From the NCBI GenBank assembly GCA_050084515.1, contig CM114273.1, positions 42,222,001-42,286,000 on the forward strand: 64,000 bases of DNA. The letters run 5' to 3'. A program made the position numbers and the translations under genes. Shown here one piece after another: positions 10,016 to 20,724 of the stretch. How positions within the stretch are numbered: position 1 is the stretch's first letter; the number at the start of each line of letters is the position of its first letter. The notes under the pieces were generated by a model. The model ran no database searches and was not told the origin of the DNA. It worked only from the letters and a program-made list of their open reading frames with translations. This stretch comes from Blasia pusilla. Taxonomy: Eukaryota > Marchantiophyta > Marchantiopsida > Blasiales.

Positions 10016-11755
10016 AGAAGGAGGTCGAGGTAGTCCCTCACGTGGAGACCCTCGAAACCTCGCGCCACTCCGCGTAAAACCTCTCGAGCTACTCTCGGGT
10101 TCACCATCTCGCCTCTCAAAGTCCCAAACGGACTCCGTGATGACCCTCGTGCCCCTCTTACCCGATCACTTTGAACCTCATGAGAAATCCCTCAATCACT
10201 CATCCCAAACATGCGGCACTCGATCTACACTCTCTCTCCCCGAGACGTGTAACGTGCGGCAACACGCGACGTGGTGCGGCAAATCGACCATGCTATCATC
10301 TCATCAACAACCTATCCTCAACTCCGGACATCCCACACAGGTCTATGTCCCCTAAACCACATCCATAAATGATGCTCTCAGCATCCACACACCCAATATC
10401 CCCAAATAAACTACCCAAATCCCAGAATCCCTCACACGTGCAGGGTAAAGGACCAGAATGGGTAACCTGAACACATGTCGATGTCACTCCTCAGCAACTG
10501 CAAATCTCGACCCCAACTCGATCGTGGAGACAACTCCTCCAATCAGCAAGTCATTCTCCTCCCGTATTGACGCTGCTCAAAACTCCTCGATAGACAGTGC
10601 GGTCCCAGCGGAACGATACGGCGTTGCAGGCGGCACGGAACGGCTACGAACGGCACGGCCCTCGATGGTGGGATGCGGCACTCAGTGGCATACCCTCCTC
10701 AATCAACAATAAACCCACACTCTGCTCCACAATGACGGTGCGGCTCCGCGATCGATACGGTGCGGTGCGGCCACGAGCGGCATGGCATGGCAATCGGCGG
10801 CGCGTTGCGGCTACGGGCGTCACGGCACGATACTCGATCGTCGTCGAGCGGCTACCAATCACAACATAGCAACATGAAATCAAAACTCAAACACCATAAC
10901 CGGAGGTCATCTGCCATCACTGGTTGATGAAGAAACTGCGATGACGGTGGCGTCCAAAACAAAGAACGTGGTGGCGACGCAAGTCAAGGAATCAACGAAC
11001 GTCGTGGAAGACCCTCCACTCCGTAATGGCGGCAATGGCACCCAAAGGGTGGACAATGGACGGTGGACTGTTGACAGTGACGGTTGACCGTTGATGGTGA
11101 CGGTCGGCCATCGACAGTGACAGTTGACTGTTGATGGTGACGGTTGATCGTTGACCGGTGACGGTGACTATGATGGCAACGGCCGCCGCCGGTGTGGCGG
11201 CTGATTTAGGGTTTGCACAATTTAACCCTAAAAATTGCCTAGCAATGGCAGCTTTACAAGATTGACCATAACTTTTTGCTCGCAACTCCAAATTGTGCAC
11301 TATTTGTTGCACAGCATGCACAGCTTCACGATCTACGCTAGCATTAAAAAATATTTAGAATCAAACATTTCAGTAAAAAATGACAGGGAATGTTGTAAAA
11401 CCCAATTTCTCTTTCTCCTACACAAAATCCGGCAGCGCTCCCGCCCTGATTTCTCCCAACAAAAATGTAACATCTATATAAATACAAATCAGCAAGCTAC
11501 ATGGTGCTCCCGAGAGCACCGGCATGGGGCAAACCGCCCCCATACTCAATCCCTATCAACAATTGGGCAGCGCTTCCGCGCGTCACTCTTCCACACGAAA
11601 AATCAGCAAATGCAAAGAATAATGAAAGCAGCCCTTGCTCCGGTGAGCACTCCCATGAGCCGCTGAATGGGGAACACTGTCCCCAACCTGAAAAAACAGC
11701 GAGTGACCAGCGAGCTCCCCCATGAAGCTCTCTCACTCTCTCATTCTCTCTTTGT
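10016..11755 (-). promoter_or_regulatory. DG1 5' leader / internal untranslated region
   Basis: About 1.7 kb lies between gag and the 5' terminal segment, with no credible ORF. It contains GC-rich repetitive sequence (10620-10830), a tandem array of TTGAC-type repeats (11050-11170) and small hairpin-prone stretches such as GGTGCTCCCGAGAGCACC (11502-11519). DG2 conserves it at 33256-35030. I could not find a primer-binding site complementary to a common tRNA next to the terminal segment. Confidence 0.5.
11050..11170. repeat. TTGAC-rich degenerate tandem repeat in DG1 leader
   Basis: A degenerate unit of about 15-30 bp built from GGTTGACCGTTGATGGTGAC is repeated about five times. It contains several TTGACC or TTGACT cores, the sequence bound by WRKY factors (W-box). 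The equivalent DG2 array at 34310-34435 has at least four TTGACC cores. Confidence 0.6.
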
Positions 11756-12268
11756 AAAGTAGGATCCAATCTCTCTCTCCACCATCTCACACCATAGCTC
11801 TCAAAGGTGTGCACTCTCTCTCATGTCAAACCAAACCCACTCTCCTAATGAGAGGCTTGGGTTACACTCACAAGGCAAGGTACCATAGCTCCACCGCCTC
11901 ATGCCAAGAGGTTCAACAAAGAGAGAATGAGCTCGCAAGCTCTCTCTCCTTGAGGTATACCCCTCTCCTCTCCCAAGCTCTCTCCATGGTAACCTATTCT
12001 CCCAAGTCACCTCCTTGGCTCTTGACCTGATGTAGGAGGTCAAGGGCCACTTACCAAAACTAGAAAGTTGATCATATACTCAAAATGGTACTTATCTAAA
12101 ATAGTAAGTTCCTCAATATGGCTCCAAATGAGCCGAAACGAAGGGGAAACCGGCTCTCTCAGGTTTCCTGGGGCCTCAACAGATCATCCGCGACCCACTA
12201 AGCGTGTCCTCCACTACTCACAAAGGCACTCTATTAGATCTCACCGATCTATCCTAAAAGACGTGATA
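11756..12268 (-). repeat. DG1 5' terminal segment (A1 type, ~513 bp)
   Basis: It begins (element sense) at the right edge and is ~90% or more alike to 25368-25879 and 35031-35543 by eye. It is not repeated at the left end of DG1, so it is not half of an LTR pair. It probably holds the promoter, by position. Confidence 0.75.
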
Positions 12269-12414
12269 GGGCGTACAACTCTCCACCGAAGCCGAGAGCT
12301 CCGGTTCCAGACCCACCATTGGTAGTGACACCATCGTCACTTCTAACGATTTTGAAAATCGGGAGGGCAAGGCCGAAAGTAATATTGCAAGAGCTCTCGG
12401 ACGATGACGAGTGA
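12269..12414 (+). pseudogene. Amino-methyltransferase-like gene, exon b (3' part)
   Basis: After removal of DG1 and one GGGC copy, the frame of 804-1174 continues here without a stop for 47 codons, through a proline-rich stretch (NSPPKPRAPVPDPP) to an acidic end (SDDDE), and reaches TGA at 12412-12414. A GTGAGT at 12411-12416 could instead be a splice donor, in which case more exons follow downstream. The join is strong evidence that DG1 is an insertion into coding sequence. Confidence 0.65.
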
Positions 12415-12447
12415 GTTCAAAGAACTCAGGACCAGCTTATTGCGGCG

Positions 12448-13590
12448 TTTGGAGTAGGGAGTTATTTGATGATGAGGCAAAAGATTTCATAGAATAGATC
12501 AAATGTACAGTTTCGAGCTTTTTTTGGATGTTATAAAGGAGAATATTTTTTCGAACGAAAAAATATTCTCCTTCTAAAAGTGGTGCTTCTAAAAGTTTGC
12601 TGAACATTTTTTATGTCTTTTTGAATGTGATTGTGTATGTACTCCGCGGACTTCTATTTTGCAACCCGTCGGATTTCTCCTGCTTGCAACTTTTCACTTT
12701 TTGACCACTGCACCTTTTTACCACTTCCGGGCAACCTGTCGGATTCCGACAGGTTGCCTGATCGGACTCTTTCCCTGTTGGTCTAACTTAAGAGGCAGTC
12801 TGGCGGGCTTCTTCACTTTGGCACCTTCCCCTCAACTTGTAAAAGAAGGCGTAGGCTTCTTTTCTTCTCTCAGACGTGTTGGATTCCTACTACCTGTGGG
12901 ATTGCCATCATGGTATTACCAAGGACGGAGCACATATTGATACTGGATGGGTGTCACATTATAGAGCGTATAATATATACTGCCGAGGAAGGCGGTGGGA
13001 CTCAAATCAGGTTACATGGGACCGTTATGGTGTACCTAGGGGAGGCCAAGGCTCTCGAATTCTCCAACATTTTTGATCCCCGTCTACAATCGGTCAGAAT
13101 AGCCACTTGTATCCCAGTACATTCCTTTTGTACTGGAACCTAGGAGAGTTAGGAGTAAATTTTTAGATGACGAGGCTGAAAAAATCACAGACTAGGTCAA
13201 ATGTACATTTCTGAGGTTCTTTCGGAGGTAATAAAGGACGAGATTTTTTCAATCGATAATGATGTTTGTAAAAGTTTGCTGGAAAATTTTTTTGGACTTG
13301 TGGATTGTGTTCTTTTAGCTACTTGGAATTACAATTTTGCAACCCGTATGATTCCGACGGGTTGCAACTTTGAGCTTTTTGCCCACTACAACTTCTAAAC
13401 CATTTCCAGGTAAGCTGTCGGATTCCGACAGGTTGGCTGCTTGAGTGATCGGACTCTTTCCCTGTGAGACCAACTTTTGAGGCATTGTGGCGGGCTTCTT
13501 AAATTTTGGCTCCTTCCCCTACATTCGTCTAACCAGTTGTATGCTTCTTTTCTTGTCTAAGATGTGCAGGATTCCATTTCGGATGTCAGA
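12448..13590 (+). repeat. Tandemly duplicated exon-like unit (offset ~695 bp)
   Basis: Unit 1 (about 12448-12890) and unit 2 (about 13146-13590) share the same order of landmarks: a coding-like stretch F-(L)DDEA..(I/T)(E/D) followed in both by TAG and KCT, a palindrome block, and a CTTCTTTTCTT tract. Each ends at an AG followed by a DV(L/Q)DS-coding start. This looks like duplication of an exon plus intron of the plus-strand gene. Confidence 0.5.
12869..13143 (+). pseudogene. Exon-like open segment, unidentified
   Basis: It follows a pyrimidine-rich CTTCTCTCAG acceptor. Two overlapping frames are open; the longer ends at 13143 and includes the hydrophobic MVLPRTEHILILDG. No family is recognised. 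It may be a further exon of the amino-methyltransferase-like gene, but the phase from the GTGAGT donor at 12411 does not fit, so the link is uncertain. Confidence 0.3.
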
Positions 13591-13683
13591 AAGTTGGTTA
13601 TGAGGCAATTCATGGAAGGCCATGATGCAGGCAACAATCCCTGCAAAAAGAGAGGTTGGCATCGTACCGATGCGCATCCGGGT

Positions 13684-14500
13684 GGTCCTCCAACAAAACT
13701 ACCCATGGGCACTGCTTATTGTAGACCGAGTCAGGCAATGTGAAGAAACTTTGGCTCACATGGAGAGTGATGGAAAAAAAATTGTAGTGGTCTTATGATG
13801 TCTAATTTTTTTCACCCCTGGAAAAAGGAGGTTTCTTTAGGCCCGAATGTGGACCACTACCTACTCTCTTCTTAAGATTTCATGAATTTGAAAGCAAACA
13901 AAAATTTCAAATATGTCAAAAAATTTTGAAGAGAGGAGGCAGATTTGGCCCTTTTTTTTTAAGAGAGACTCTCCTCTCTTCCTCTCTTCCTCTCCTCTCT
14001 TACTCTCTCTTGCCAGAATACCAGCCCCCCATCCGTTCCTCTTTACTCCAGACAGCTAACAATATTTTGGTTCAATTATCGTCTCCTGTGTTCACATTTC
14101 AGAAAGTTGGTCTTTATTTGAACCTTTCATTGAGATGAGATTGCTACTTCTGGTCAAATTATTTGCCAATGGTCCTCCAACAAAAATACCCCTGGGCACA
14201 GCTTACTGTAGACTGAGATAGGCAATGTGAAGAAACTTAGGCTCACATGGAGAGTGATGGAAAATTTTTTGTAGTGGTCTTATGATGTCTACTTGTTTTT
14301 CGCCCCCTAGAAAAAGGAGGTTTCTTTAGGCCCGAATGTGGACCACTACATACTCTCTTCTAAAGATTTCATGAATTTGAAAGCAAACAAAAATTTCAAA
14401 TATGTCAAAAAGTTTTGAAAAGAGGAGGCGGATTTGGCCCTTTTTTTTTAAGAGAGACTCTCCTCTCTTCCTCTCTCCTGCCAGAATACTAGCCCCCCCC
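13684..14500. repeat. ~340-bp direct duplication (13684-14029 and 14170-14500)
   Basis: The two stretches share GGTCCTCCAACAAAA, the sequence around GGCAATGTGAAGAAACTT, a poly-T tract and CTCTCCTCTCTTCCTCT, in the same order and at roughly 90% identity by eye. The copies lie about 485 bp apart. Confidence 0.75.
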
Positions 14501-14519
14501 CACACACACACAAAAGATG

Positions 14520-14797
14520 TCCACAGTGGCAGTGGAATAGGAAGGATGTATTGGGTCATGAACAACACTGTAAATTCAAGTGTCGCAGGGGTATATGTGG
14601 TACACATCTGTTGCTTTCCCACATGTTCATGTGATGACTTTGTCCAAAGAGAGAGAAGTGGCAAAAGGTATTTCCCTTGTAAGCACATTTACTATGTGTT
14701 GCTTGTAGTTTTAAGAGAGTCGGAGGTAGGAGTAGGAATCCACCAACCAATTATGTCCTTCAAAGAAGTGCAAAGTATTCTAAACAAACCACTTTGA
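14520..14797 (+). pseudogene. SWIM zinc-finger exon
   Basis: An open segment after an AAAAG acceptor-like site encodes CSCDDFVQRE..YFPCKHIYYVLL, which fits the SWIM signature CxCx(n)CxH. SWIM fingers occur in MuDR-type transposases, FAR1-like plant proteins and other plant nuclear proteins, and bind DNA or protein. The frame ends at 14797. It may be the 3' exon of the plus-strand gene at the left, or a remnant of a MULE-type transposase. No other transposase motif is visible, so origin is open. Confidence 0.55.
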
Positions 14798-14799
14798 GG

Positions 14800-15300
14800 A
14801 TGCAAAATGAGGTTTTAGATTCATTCTCCAAAACCTTCACTTTGAGCTTGAACTCTATTTAGCCCAGGGCAAATGATAGATTTTTCCCAGACCTTGGATG
14901 GAAAAAGTGATTGGTTCCACACTTATGATTCCACTGATTTTTCAGTTTTCTAAATTTTGTGCAATTTGCAACTCGTCGAACTCATAGGGGCTGCCAAAAT
15001 GTGGAAGAGGAAAAAAAAACTGTGGGAGTGCTTAAGAACTGAGCAGAAAAGTGCAAAAAAATTCACACAAAAAGGTTCCTCTCTTCAACCCAACGGAAAC
15101 TCTCTTCAAATCACGGGAAACTCTCTTAAAAAAAAGTATCTCTTTCGGTTGAAGGTAGTTTCCTCTCTCCTCTCTCCTCTCTTCCTCTCCTCTTACCGCA
15201 CCTCCACTTGTGTTGGGGCAGAGGGCATTTTCATGAATGTTCAATCCTTACAACGACAAAAATGTGAGAAAGGAACGGAAAAAACTCTATAAGCGAAGAA
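14800..15300. other. Non-coding stretch
   Basis: AT-rich sequence with poly-A/T runs and CT-rich simple repeats (15160-15195). I see no gene, apart from one stray palindrome half-site near 14970. Confidence 0.4.
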
Positions 15301-15302
15301 AA

Positions 15303-16320
15303 TAGCAACCTGTTGGAACCCAATGGGTTGGAAGTCGGAGGCATCCCATGAATTTCTGTGCAACCCGTCGGTTTCTGACGTGTTGCACCACCCAAGAACC
15401 TCTTATTGCAACCCGTCAAAGGCCGATGGATTGCAAGTAACATTGGCCACTCCGGCCTGGAAAATCCATGTGCAAGTCGTCGGAATCCAACGGGTTGCAC
15501 ATGGATTTTTTAGCCTCCGACTTGAAACGGGTTGGAAGTTGGAGGCATCTCAGGAATGTTTGTGCAAACCGTCGGTTGCCAACAGGTTACAGCAGCCAGG
15601 AATCTCCTAATGCAACCCGTCAAAATCAGACGAGTTTAAGTAGGAGGCCAGTCCGGTCTCGAAAATCCTTCTGCAACCCGTCGGATTCCGTTGGCTTGCA
15701 AGAAGTGTCAACACACAAAGCTCTACAACCTGTCAAAATTTCGACGAGTTCCAGTTTACTTGCACTGATGCAACTTGTCTGAATGCGAGGAGTTGGAGAC
15801 AACCGCAACCTCTCTGACTCCTCCCATTCAGAGAGGTTGCAGTTGGAGTCACTGAATGTGAGGAGTTGGAGACAGACGCAACTTGTCGAAATCCGATGAG
15901 TTGTAGATAGATGCAACCTATCGGAATCCGACGAGTTGCAGACAGATGCAACCTATCGGAATCCGACGAGTTGCAGACAGATGCAACCTATCGGAATCCA
16001 ACGGGTTGCAGACTGAGGTAACTCATAGCCTTATAGCTTGCAACCCGTCGGGGTCGAGCTTTTTGCAGACCTTGTATACATGCAATTTGCAACCCGTCGG
16101 GATCTGACAGGTTGCAAGTTTTACCTTCTAAAAATGCAACTTGCAATCCGTCGGGAATTGACAGGTTGCACAAACATTCTTGATGCAATCTGTTGGGCTC
16201 CGACGGATCTGACACTCATGCAATCAGTCAGGTTTTGACGGGTTGCACAAACATTCTTGATGCAATCTGTCGGGTTTTACGGGTTGCACACTAAGGAAAC
16301 CAATCGCAGCCAATGGGTTG
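15303..16320. repeat. Dense CAACCCGTCGG palindrome array
   Basis: About 1 kb contains some 30 half or full copies of the motif (arm GCAACCCGTCGGA, reverse complement TCCGACGGGTTGC) at intervals of 25-60 bp, most degraded by C-to-T or G-to-A changes. At 15790-15990 the copies form short tandem units of about 30 bp. Short open frames here only reflect the repeat. Confidence 0.85.
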
Positions 16321-16734
16321 CTTCGTTTCTGCGGTTTGAAATCCCTATTGTTCCCACGGTTTTCAACTTGAGCTATAACTTTTCAAACAATTCTCAGCAT
16401 GTGCGTGGAAGGACGAAATACTAAACTCACTTGCCGCATGAAGTTTCCCCATTGTCTCCATTGTATAGTCCACCATCTGAGCCAAGAGCACAACTCTTTG
16501 TACTTCCTCTCAATTGCATGCTTCCTCCACCTCGAGTTAGCCTTGATTCAGGAAATGGCATCCATTTTAGCCATCTTTCCATCAAGTACCCATATTTTGA
16601 CGCAGCAAGTTCTGGAAGCATGCAGGATCAGCGAGAAATGTAAGATTTTTCCAAAGTTGTTTCTCCTCAGCAGCCGTGATCTTGCAGCCTTGCCCAGGGA
16701 TTCTAAGTAGTTGTTCAAAAATTTATGATGTTGT
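16321..16734. other. Non-coding stretch
   Basis: No recognisable gene. The open segments on both strands are short and share no family signature. It could be the 3' flank of the minus-strand fragment at 16735. Confidence 0.35.
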
Positions 16735-17255
16735 TTACTTGATCACTCTAGGCTTTGATCCCGGAGAGTTTCTATATACCTCGGCCACTTTCTTTGCCAC
16801 ATCCTCCTTGATGTGTCGTCTGAATTGCACCGGTAATAGGATGAGAGTGGGAGCCAACATGAACTTCCAGCCCGGTGTACTCAGACGTAGAACTGAAGTC
16901 GTGCACAATGAAAAATATGTATGTTGGACACGCTCCAACGCAGAAAGGGGATGCCTGAAAATAAGGACATGGATGGCCTCCCGGCGGTATGGTTGCACCG
17001 ACCACATATGGAGTTTCTGCATTCTTTGGGGAGAATTACAACGTATTAACTCGCCCATTGCGCTCTAGATACGAGCAGCTTGAACTTCTACACTCGAGGG
17101 CTCCAACGCATTGGCGGTGAGAAACAATCCTCTGCCTTCTCCCGTGAGGTCTACGACATCCAGAATGTCTTCAGGAAGTACAACATTATCACGAACGTGT
17201 GAAGTTATAGTCGATGTCGGATCTACAGAGCTGGGAGTGGCAAACGTAGAGCTCG
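16735..17255 (-). pseudogene. Unidentified gene, 3' part (interrupted by ATB)
   Basis: Read on the minus strand, a single frame is open from the ATB boundary to a stop at 16735, apart from one in-frame TAG near 17066. It encodes a Ser/Thr-rich start, an acidic segment (LPEDILDVVDLTGEG) and a basic C-terminal part (HIKEDVAKKVAEVY). The same frame continues upstream at 38724-38406 once ATB and one GTGCA copy are removed, giving about 280 codons. I recognise no family. It could be a host gene or the coat-like ORF of an older element. Confidence 0.45.
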
Positions 17256-17260
17256 GTGCA
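17256..17260. repeat. ATB target-site duplication, left copy (GTGCA)
   Basis: GTGCA abuts the LTR start TGTAATGTCT and matches GTGCA at 38406-38410. Confidence 0.9.
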
Positions 17261-18451
17261 TGTAATGTCTAAGTGTTTCTTATTTACAGTCAATTGTAGA
17301 GTTCGATCCCCAAGAGGATCATTGTTGGATGAAAAGAGAGTATAAAGTGATGATTATGTTGTAAAAGTGTAATTGATTATGTAATTCAAATATAATATTC
17401 CAGTAACATCTTCCGATCCTTTTTAGTACCTATGTTTTCTTCTTCAATTCTCTCGAGTGGAGTTTAAAGTACGCTCAAGAAATTTGTTCTCTCGACATCT
17501 CGGAACCTCACAGAGACCTCAAGAATAAAGTTGGCTTCTCCTACTTTCGGAATTCAATCCGTCGGGGCAGGTTACTCTCTGTCAAACAGATTTCATACAA
17601 CTTTATGTTGATTATTCCATTGATGAGAAAGGTTCGCCTGATTCACTCTTCACTCGGCAGACCCAAAAAGAATATTCAGACATAAGCATCGCACATCAGA
17701 ATGAATGAATGAAAGCTTTACTACTCCATCAAGAATTGGAAGACTTCAAAGTATATACAAGCTCGAGAGGGTACAACTCTCTTGCTCGGACCATTCCTAC
17801 AGCATAAGGACGTCATGAGCGAATGATAATGATAGCTTCATCGTCTGTTTCTTAAATATTTCGAGAGTAGGAGCGTTTCTATGATCCGAAGCGTTCTTGA
17901 TGAAGTTGGTGTCTCTTCAATATCTGTAACTACCTAGATCTATGGTTTTCTTAGCTTTTCCTACGATCCCTGTGAATCCGCGGTACAAAATTGTTCTAAC
18001 TACCAATTTGATACAAAGGGTCGCGCCTTTTCGTAGTCTGATTGTTTAAACTATGTGTCGGTTCGAATCACAATCATGCTGAGCTTTGCTGCGCTAAATT
18101 TCCGGAGGACGGAGTTCTTCATTCTTCTTCGTCTTCGTGCTTCGTGCTTCGCTCTTCGTGCTTCGTGCTTCGCGCTTTGGTCAAGAGCGAGGTACTTCGT
18201 ATATAGAGCTTCGTTGAGCTTCGTTAGACTTTGTTAAGCTTCCGCGTTGATCCTTATACTTCGTTACAGCTTTTGATTCTCCTCTAAGGCAAATCCTTGA
18301 TCTTCCATCTCTCTGCCTTGTCTTAGAAGCTTGGTGATTCACTTATTCTTCTTCATAATAATAAATAATCATAATCAAAATCATAATATACAAGAGTCTT
18401 CGTTGAATAAAAAGATATATTCTTCAAGATTACAAAATTGTGGGTATCACA
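17261..18451 (-). repeat. ATB 3' LTR
   Basis: It runs from TGTAATGTCT to GGGTATCACA, matching 37188-38405. It contains a CTTCG/GCTTCG hexamer-like array (18120-18240) that is a few units shorter than in the other LTR. Confidence 0.92.
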
Positions 18452-18464
18452 TACCCCCTCCCTC
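18452..18464 (-). promoter_or_regulatory. ATB polypurine tract
   Basis: On the element sense strand a purine run GAGGGAGGGGG directly precedes the 3' LTR, the usual primer for plus-strand DNA synthesis. Confidence 0.75.
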
Positions 18465-18764
18465 AAATGTGAGCCTTGTATGCTTAACACTTCATGATGT
18501 GTCTCCTATCTCCATAAAAGTGTCGTCTAAACTATCAAATTCAGGGGTAGGTACAAAATGGCCGTGAATCGTAGAAGGTTTGTTGATAATGTTAGGGGTA
18601 TGATTGCGCATTCTTTCTCGCGACTTGTTAACCACTAAGTGACTCCCTAGGACTTCATTCTGGACTAAGACATCAGATGGAGTGAATGCTGGTAATTCTT
18701 CAAGAGTAAGTGAAAGAGTGGGTACTACTTACGGAAGAGACTTAGTATGATTGTAATTGGCGCT

Positions 18765-20408
18765 TCAATGTTTGTTGATGTAGTCGATTTCCTCGTTCAT
18801 CTGCTCTTCAAAGTTCTTGCTTGCTTTGTCGACCAGCTCTTTGACATCTTCCGGGTCCATCTGGGCTTCGCTGAGTAGCTTCTGCTCTGCCTCCAAGACT
18901 GCAATCCTCCCGGTAGCCTCCGCCCACTGCGCCAGTAAGTCTTTGTTCGCTTCTTGATGTTCTTGAAGCAACTTTGAAGACTCAGCATGTTGGATCGACA
19001 ACTTCTTGAATTCAGTGTGAACCCGCCGTATTTGATGTTGATACTTGTCAATGAGGTGCGAAGCTTCCTTGATCTGTGAAACTAACTGATCCGCCCCACA
19101 TTCGAGGTTAATCGCCAAACTTTCCCATTGGCGTGTGTTCCGTGCTTCGTATTGACACTGGACCAAGTCGCTTTGAGCTTTGCGAAGCGTGGTCTTTGTG
19201 TCCTCGAGTTCCTGATCCTGTAATTTCATATTCGTTTCTGCTACTCGACGCTGTACTTCGTGGTCGGACAAAGCTTGGGCTCTGCAGTTGAGGTCGTGCA
19301 GGCCTTCTAAATAATCATCCACAGATGTTGTATCCTCGAGGTGAAGAACCCGCTGGAGTTGGTTCATGACGGGAACTGCCAATTCCAAGAACCATATCAT
19401 GTCGTCTGCCGTCTACGACATGAGACGAAGTGCAGGTTGATGATCCCTTGCCCGCGGGGTCTTGTCGGAATCCTCCTGCATGACAGGCTCTGGGGCCGGG
19501 GGTGTTTCAAAATTGACCCGGCCTCGCTTTGGCCGAGGCATTTCGTTGGTATCTTCGTCTTTCTTCAAAGCCGAAGTATGAGGATGTTGCTGAGGTGCTT
19601 CGGAGGGCGGGGTGACTTCGCGGCTACCCATGGTACTAGTTGCGCCTCTCCGTGGGAGTCGGACGGGGGTCACTTGCGACCAATCTAACGCCTCCTCTGC
19701 GGTTAATTCCTACTTGTGAATATAAAGATGGATCAAGAAAGGAGATAGGAAGGACTTCGTGCTTGGATGAAGCATGTCCACCATTCCTCGTACGTGCCCA
19801 TCCACAAAAGCAGCAAAGTCGACTCCTGGGGCTTCGGGGTCAAGGTGCTGATTCCAAATGATGTAGCACATCTTCAAGAGCTTGTTCGTCAGATAGTAAG
19901 AACAAGCGGGATAAAACAGGGTCATCAAATGTTTGCAAAACTGACCAAAGACGGGCGGAGAGAGTGACGAAGCCTTGTAGTCGTTCCTGCCCAGGCGTTC
20001 AGACGTGACACAGCCGAGTGCTAAAAGATCTTCATGTTTTACTAGCAACTCCGTGTTATACTCGTACTCTGGCGCAGCCGGGAGCAGATAAGTTGCTTGC
20101 CAGTCGTCCGCCGTCCAGTGTTGGGGCTGAGCTCGATACCGAAGACCCTTCTTTCGAAACTTGGCGACGGCAGACGCAGAGCGAAGCTCGCCCAGGAGTT
20201 CTCCGGATGTTAAGGTCTAATTGGCTTGAAAGAAAGTTGCCAACGATCGCTCCTCGAGCGCTTCGATCAGCTCCAGTGACAGCTTGACCATCGGCATCGC
20301 CGCGCTTCGCAGAATGGGTGTGGAGTCTTCGCGAGGCATGTTGCTAGGTCGATCTTGATGGACACCCCGCTTTGGCCTGCTACGCAACTTCGTGGTGATC
20401 CCGTCCAT
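18765..20408 (-). pseudogene. ATB extra 3' ORF, coiled-coil protein with three amber stops
   Basis: One reading frame runs 548 codons from the ATG at 20408 to 18765, broken only by three TAG codons near 20218, 19711 and 19414. The N-terminal half has TADDWQATYLLP and an aromatic/Cys-containing region (YPACSYYLTNKLLKMCYIIW). The middle is Pro/basic (RPKRGRVNFETPPAPEP). The C-terminal ~210 residues are strongly heptad-like coiled coil, Glu/Gln/Leu-rich. It lies in sense after integrase, where Athila elements carry an env-like ORF, but I see no signal peptide or clear transmembrane anchor. Function is unknown; a structural or nuclear-targeting role is possible. Confidence 0.6.
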
Positions 20409-20539
20409 GAAAATACCCGCTTGGTTACGCCGGACTGCTCTTATAGTCCGCTCCCCCCCTGTCCGTTCTTGGTCATGGCGCCGAGGCTATAACAAGAAGG
20501 TGGACGTTTCGCGTCTTTGCCATGCTCCCCCTTCCTCAC

Positions 20540-20700
20540 TTCCTGCGCTTCGCTGCTTCGCGAAGCATGGGATGTTTGGAACCTCGGTGCTTCGCTGCTT
20601 CGCGAAGCACGGTATATCTTGAACTTCTGTGCTTCGCGACTTTGCGAAGCTTGGTATGTCCTCAACTTCTGTGCTTCGCTACTTTGCGAAGCACGGGGCG
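20540..20700. repeat. Four spaced GCTTCGCGAAGC palindromes in ATB
   Basis: Four copies of a ~22-bp palindrome (half TGCTTCGC, centre variable, half GCGAAGCA) occur at about 20547, 20587, 20629 and 20670, spaced 40-42 bp, between the extra ORF and integrase. The half-sites resemble the CTTCG units in the LTR. Confidence 0.8.
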
Positions 20701-20724
20701 TTCGCCTACCCCCTTCCTCATGTT

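Larger units (their letters stand above)
1175..12268 (-). mobile_element. DG1: DNA-methyltransferase-encoding Ty3/gypsy-like retroelement, copy 1
   Basis: This 11.1-kb element lies on the minus strand with the order gag, CCHC knuckle, aspartic protease, C5 DNA methyltransferase, RT, RNase H, DDE integrase, PHD finger. Its ends (TATC..GATA, against TGTC..GACA in DG2) are flanked by GGGC on both sides. There is no pair of LTRs: the left 128 bp and right 513 bp are unrelated to each other but both match DG2. Several frameshifts, and an inserted 1.4-kb segment at about 7.48-8.90 kb, make it defective. It interrupts the amino-methyltransferase-like gene. The RT and integrase families are known; the DNMT and PHD additions are unusual. 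Confidence 0.85.

Noticed and set aside
16399-16710. Plus-strand 103-codon open frame
   Set aside because: No family match, no splice or promoter support, and an equally open antisense frame.
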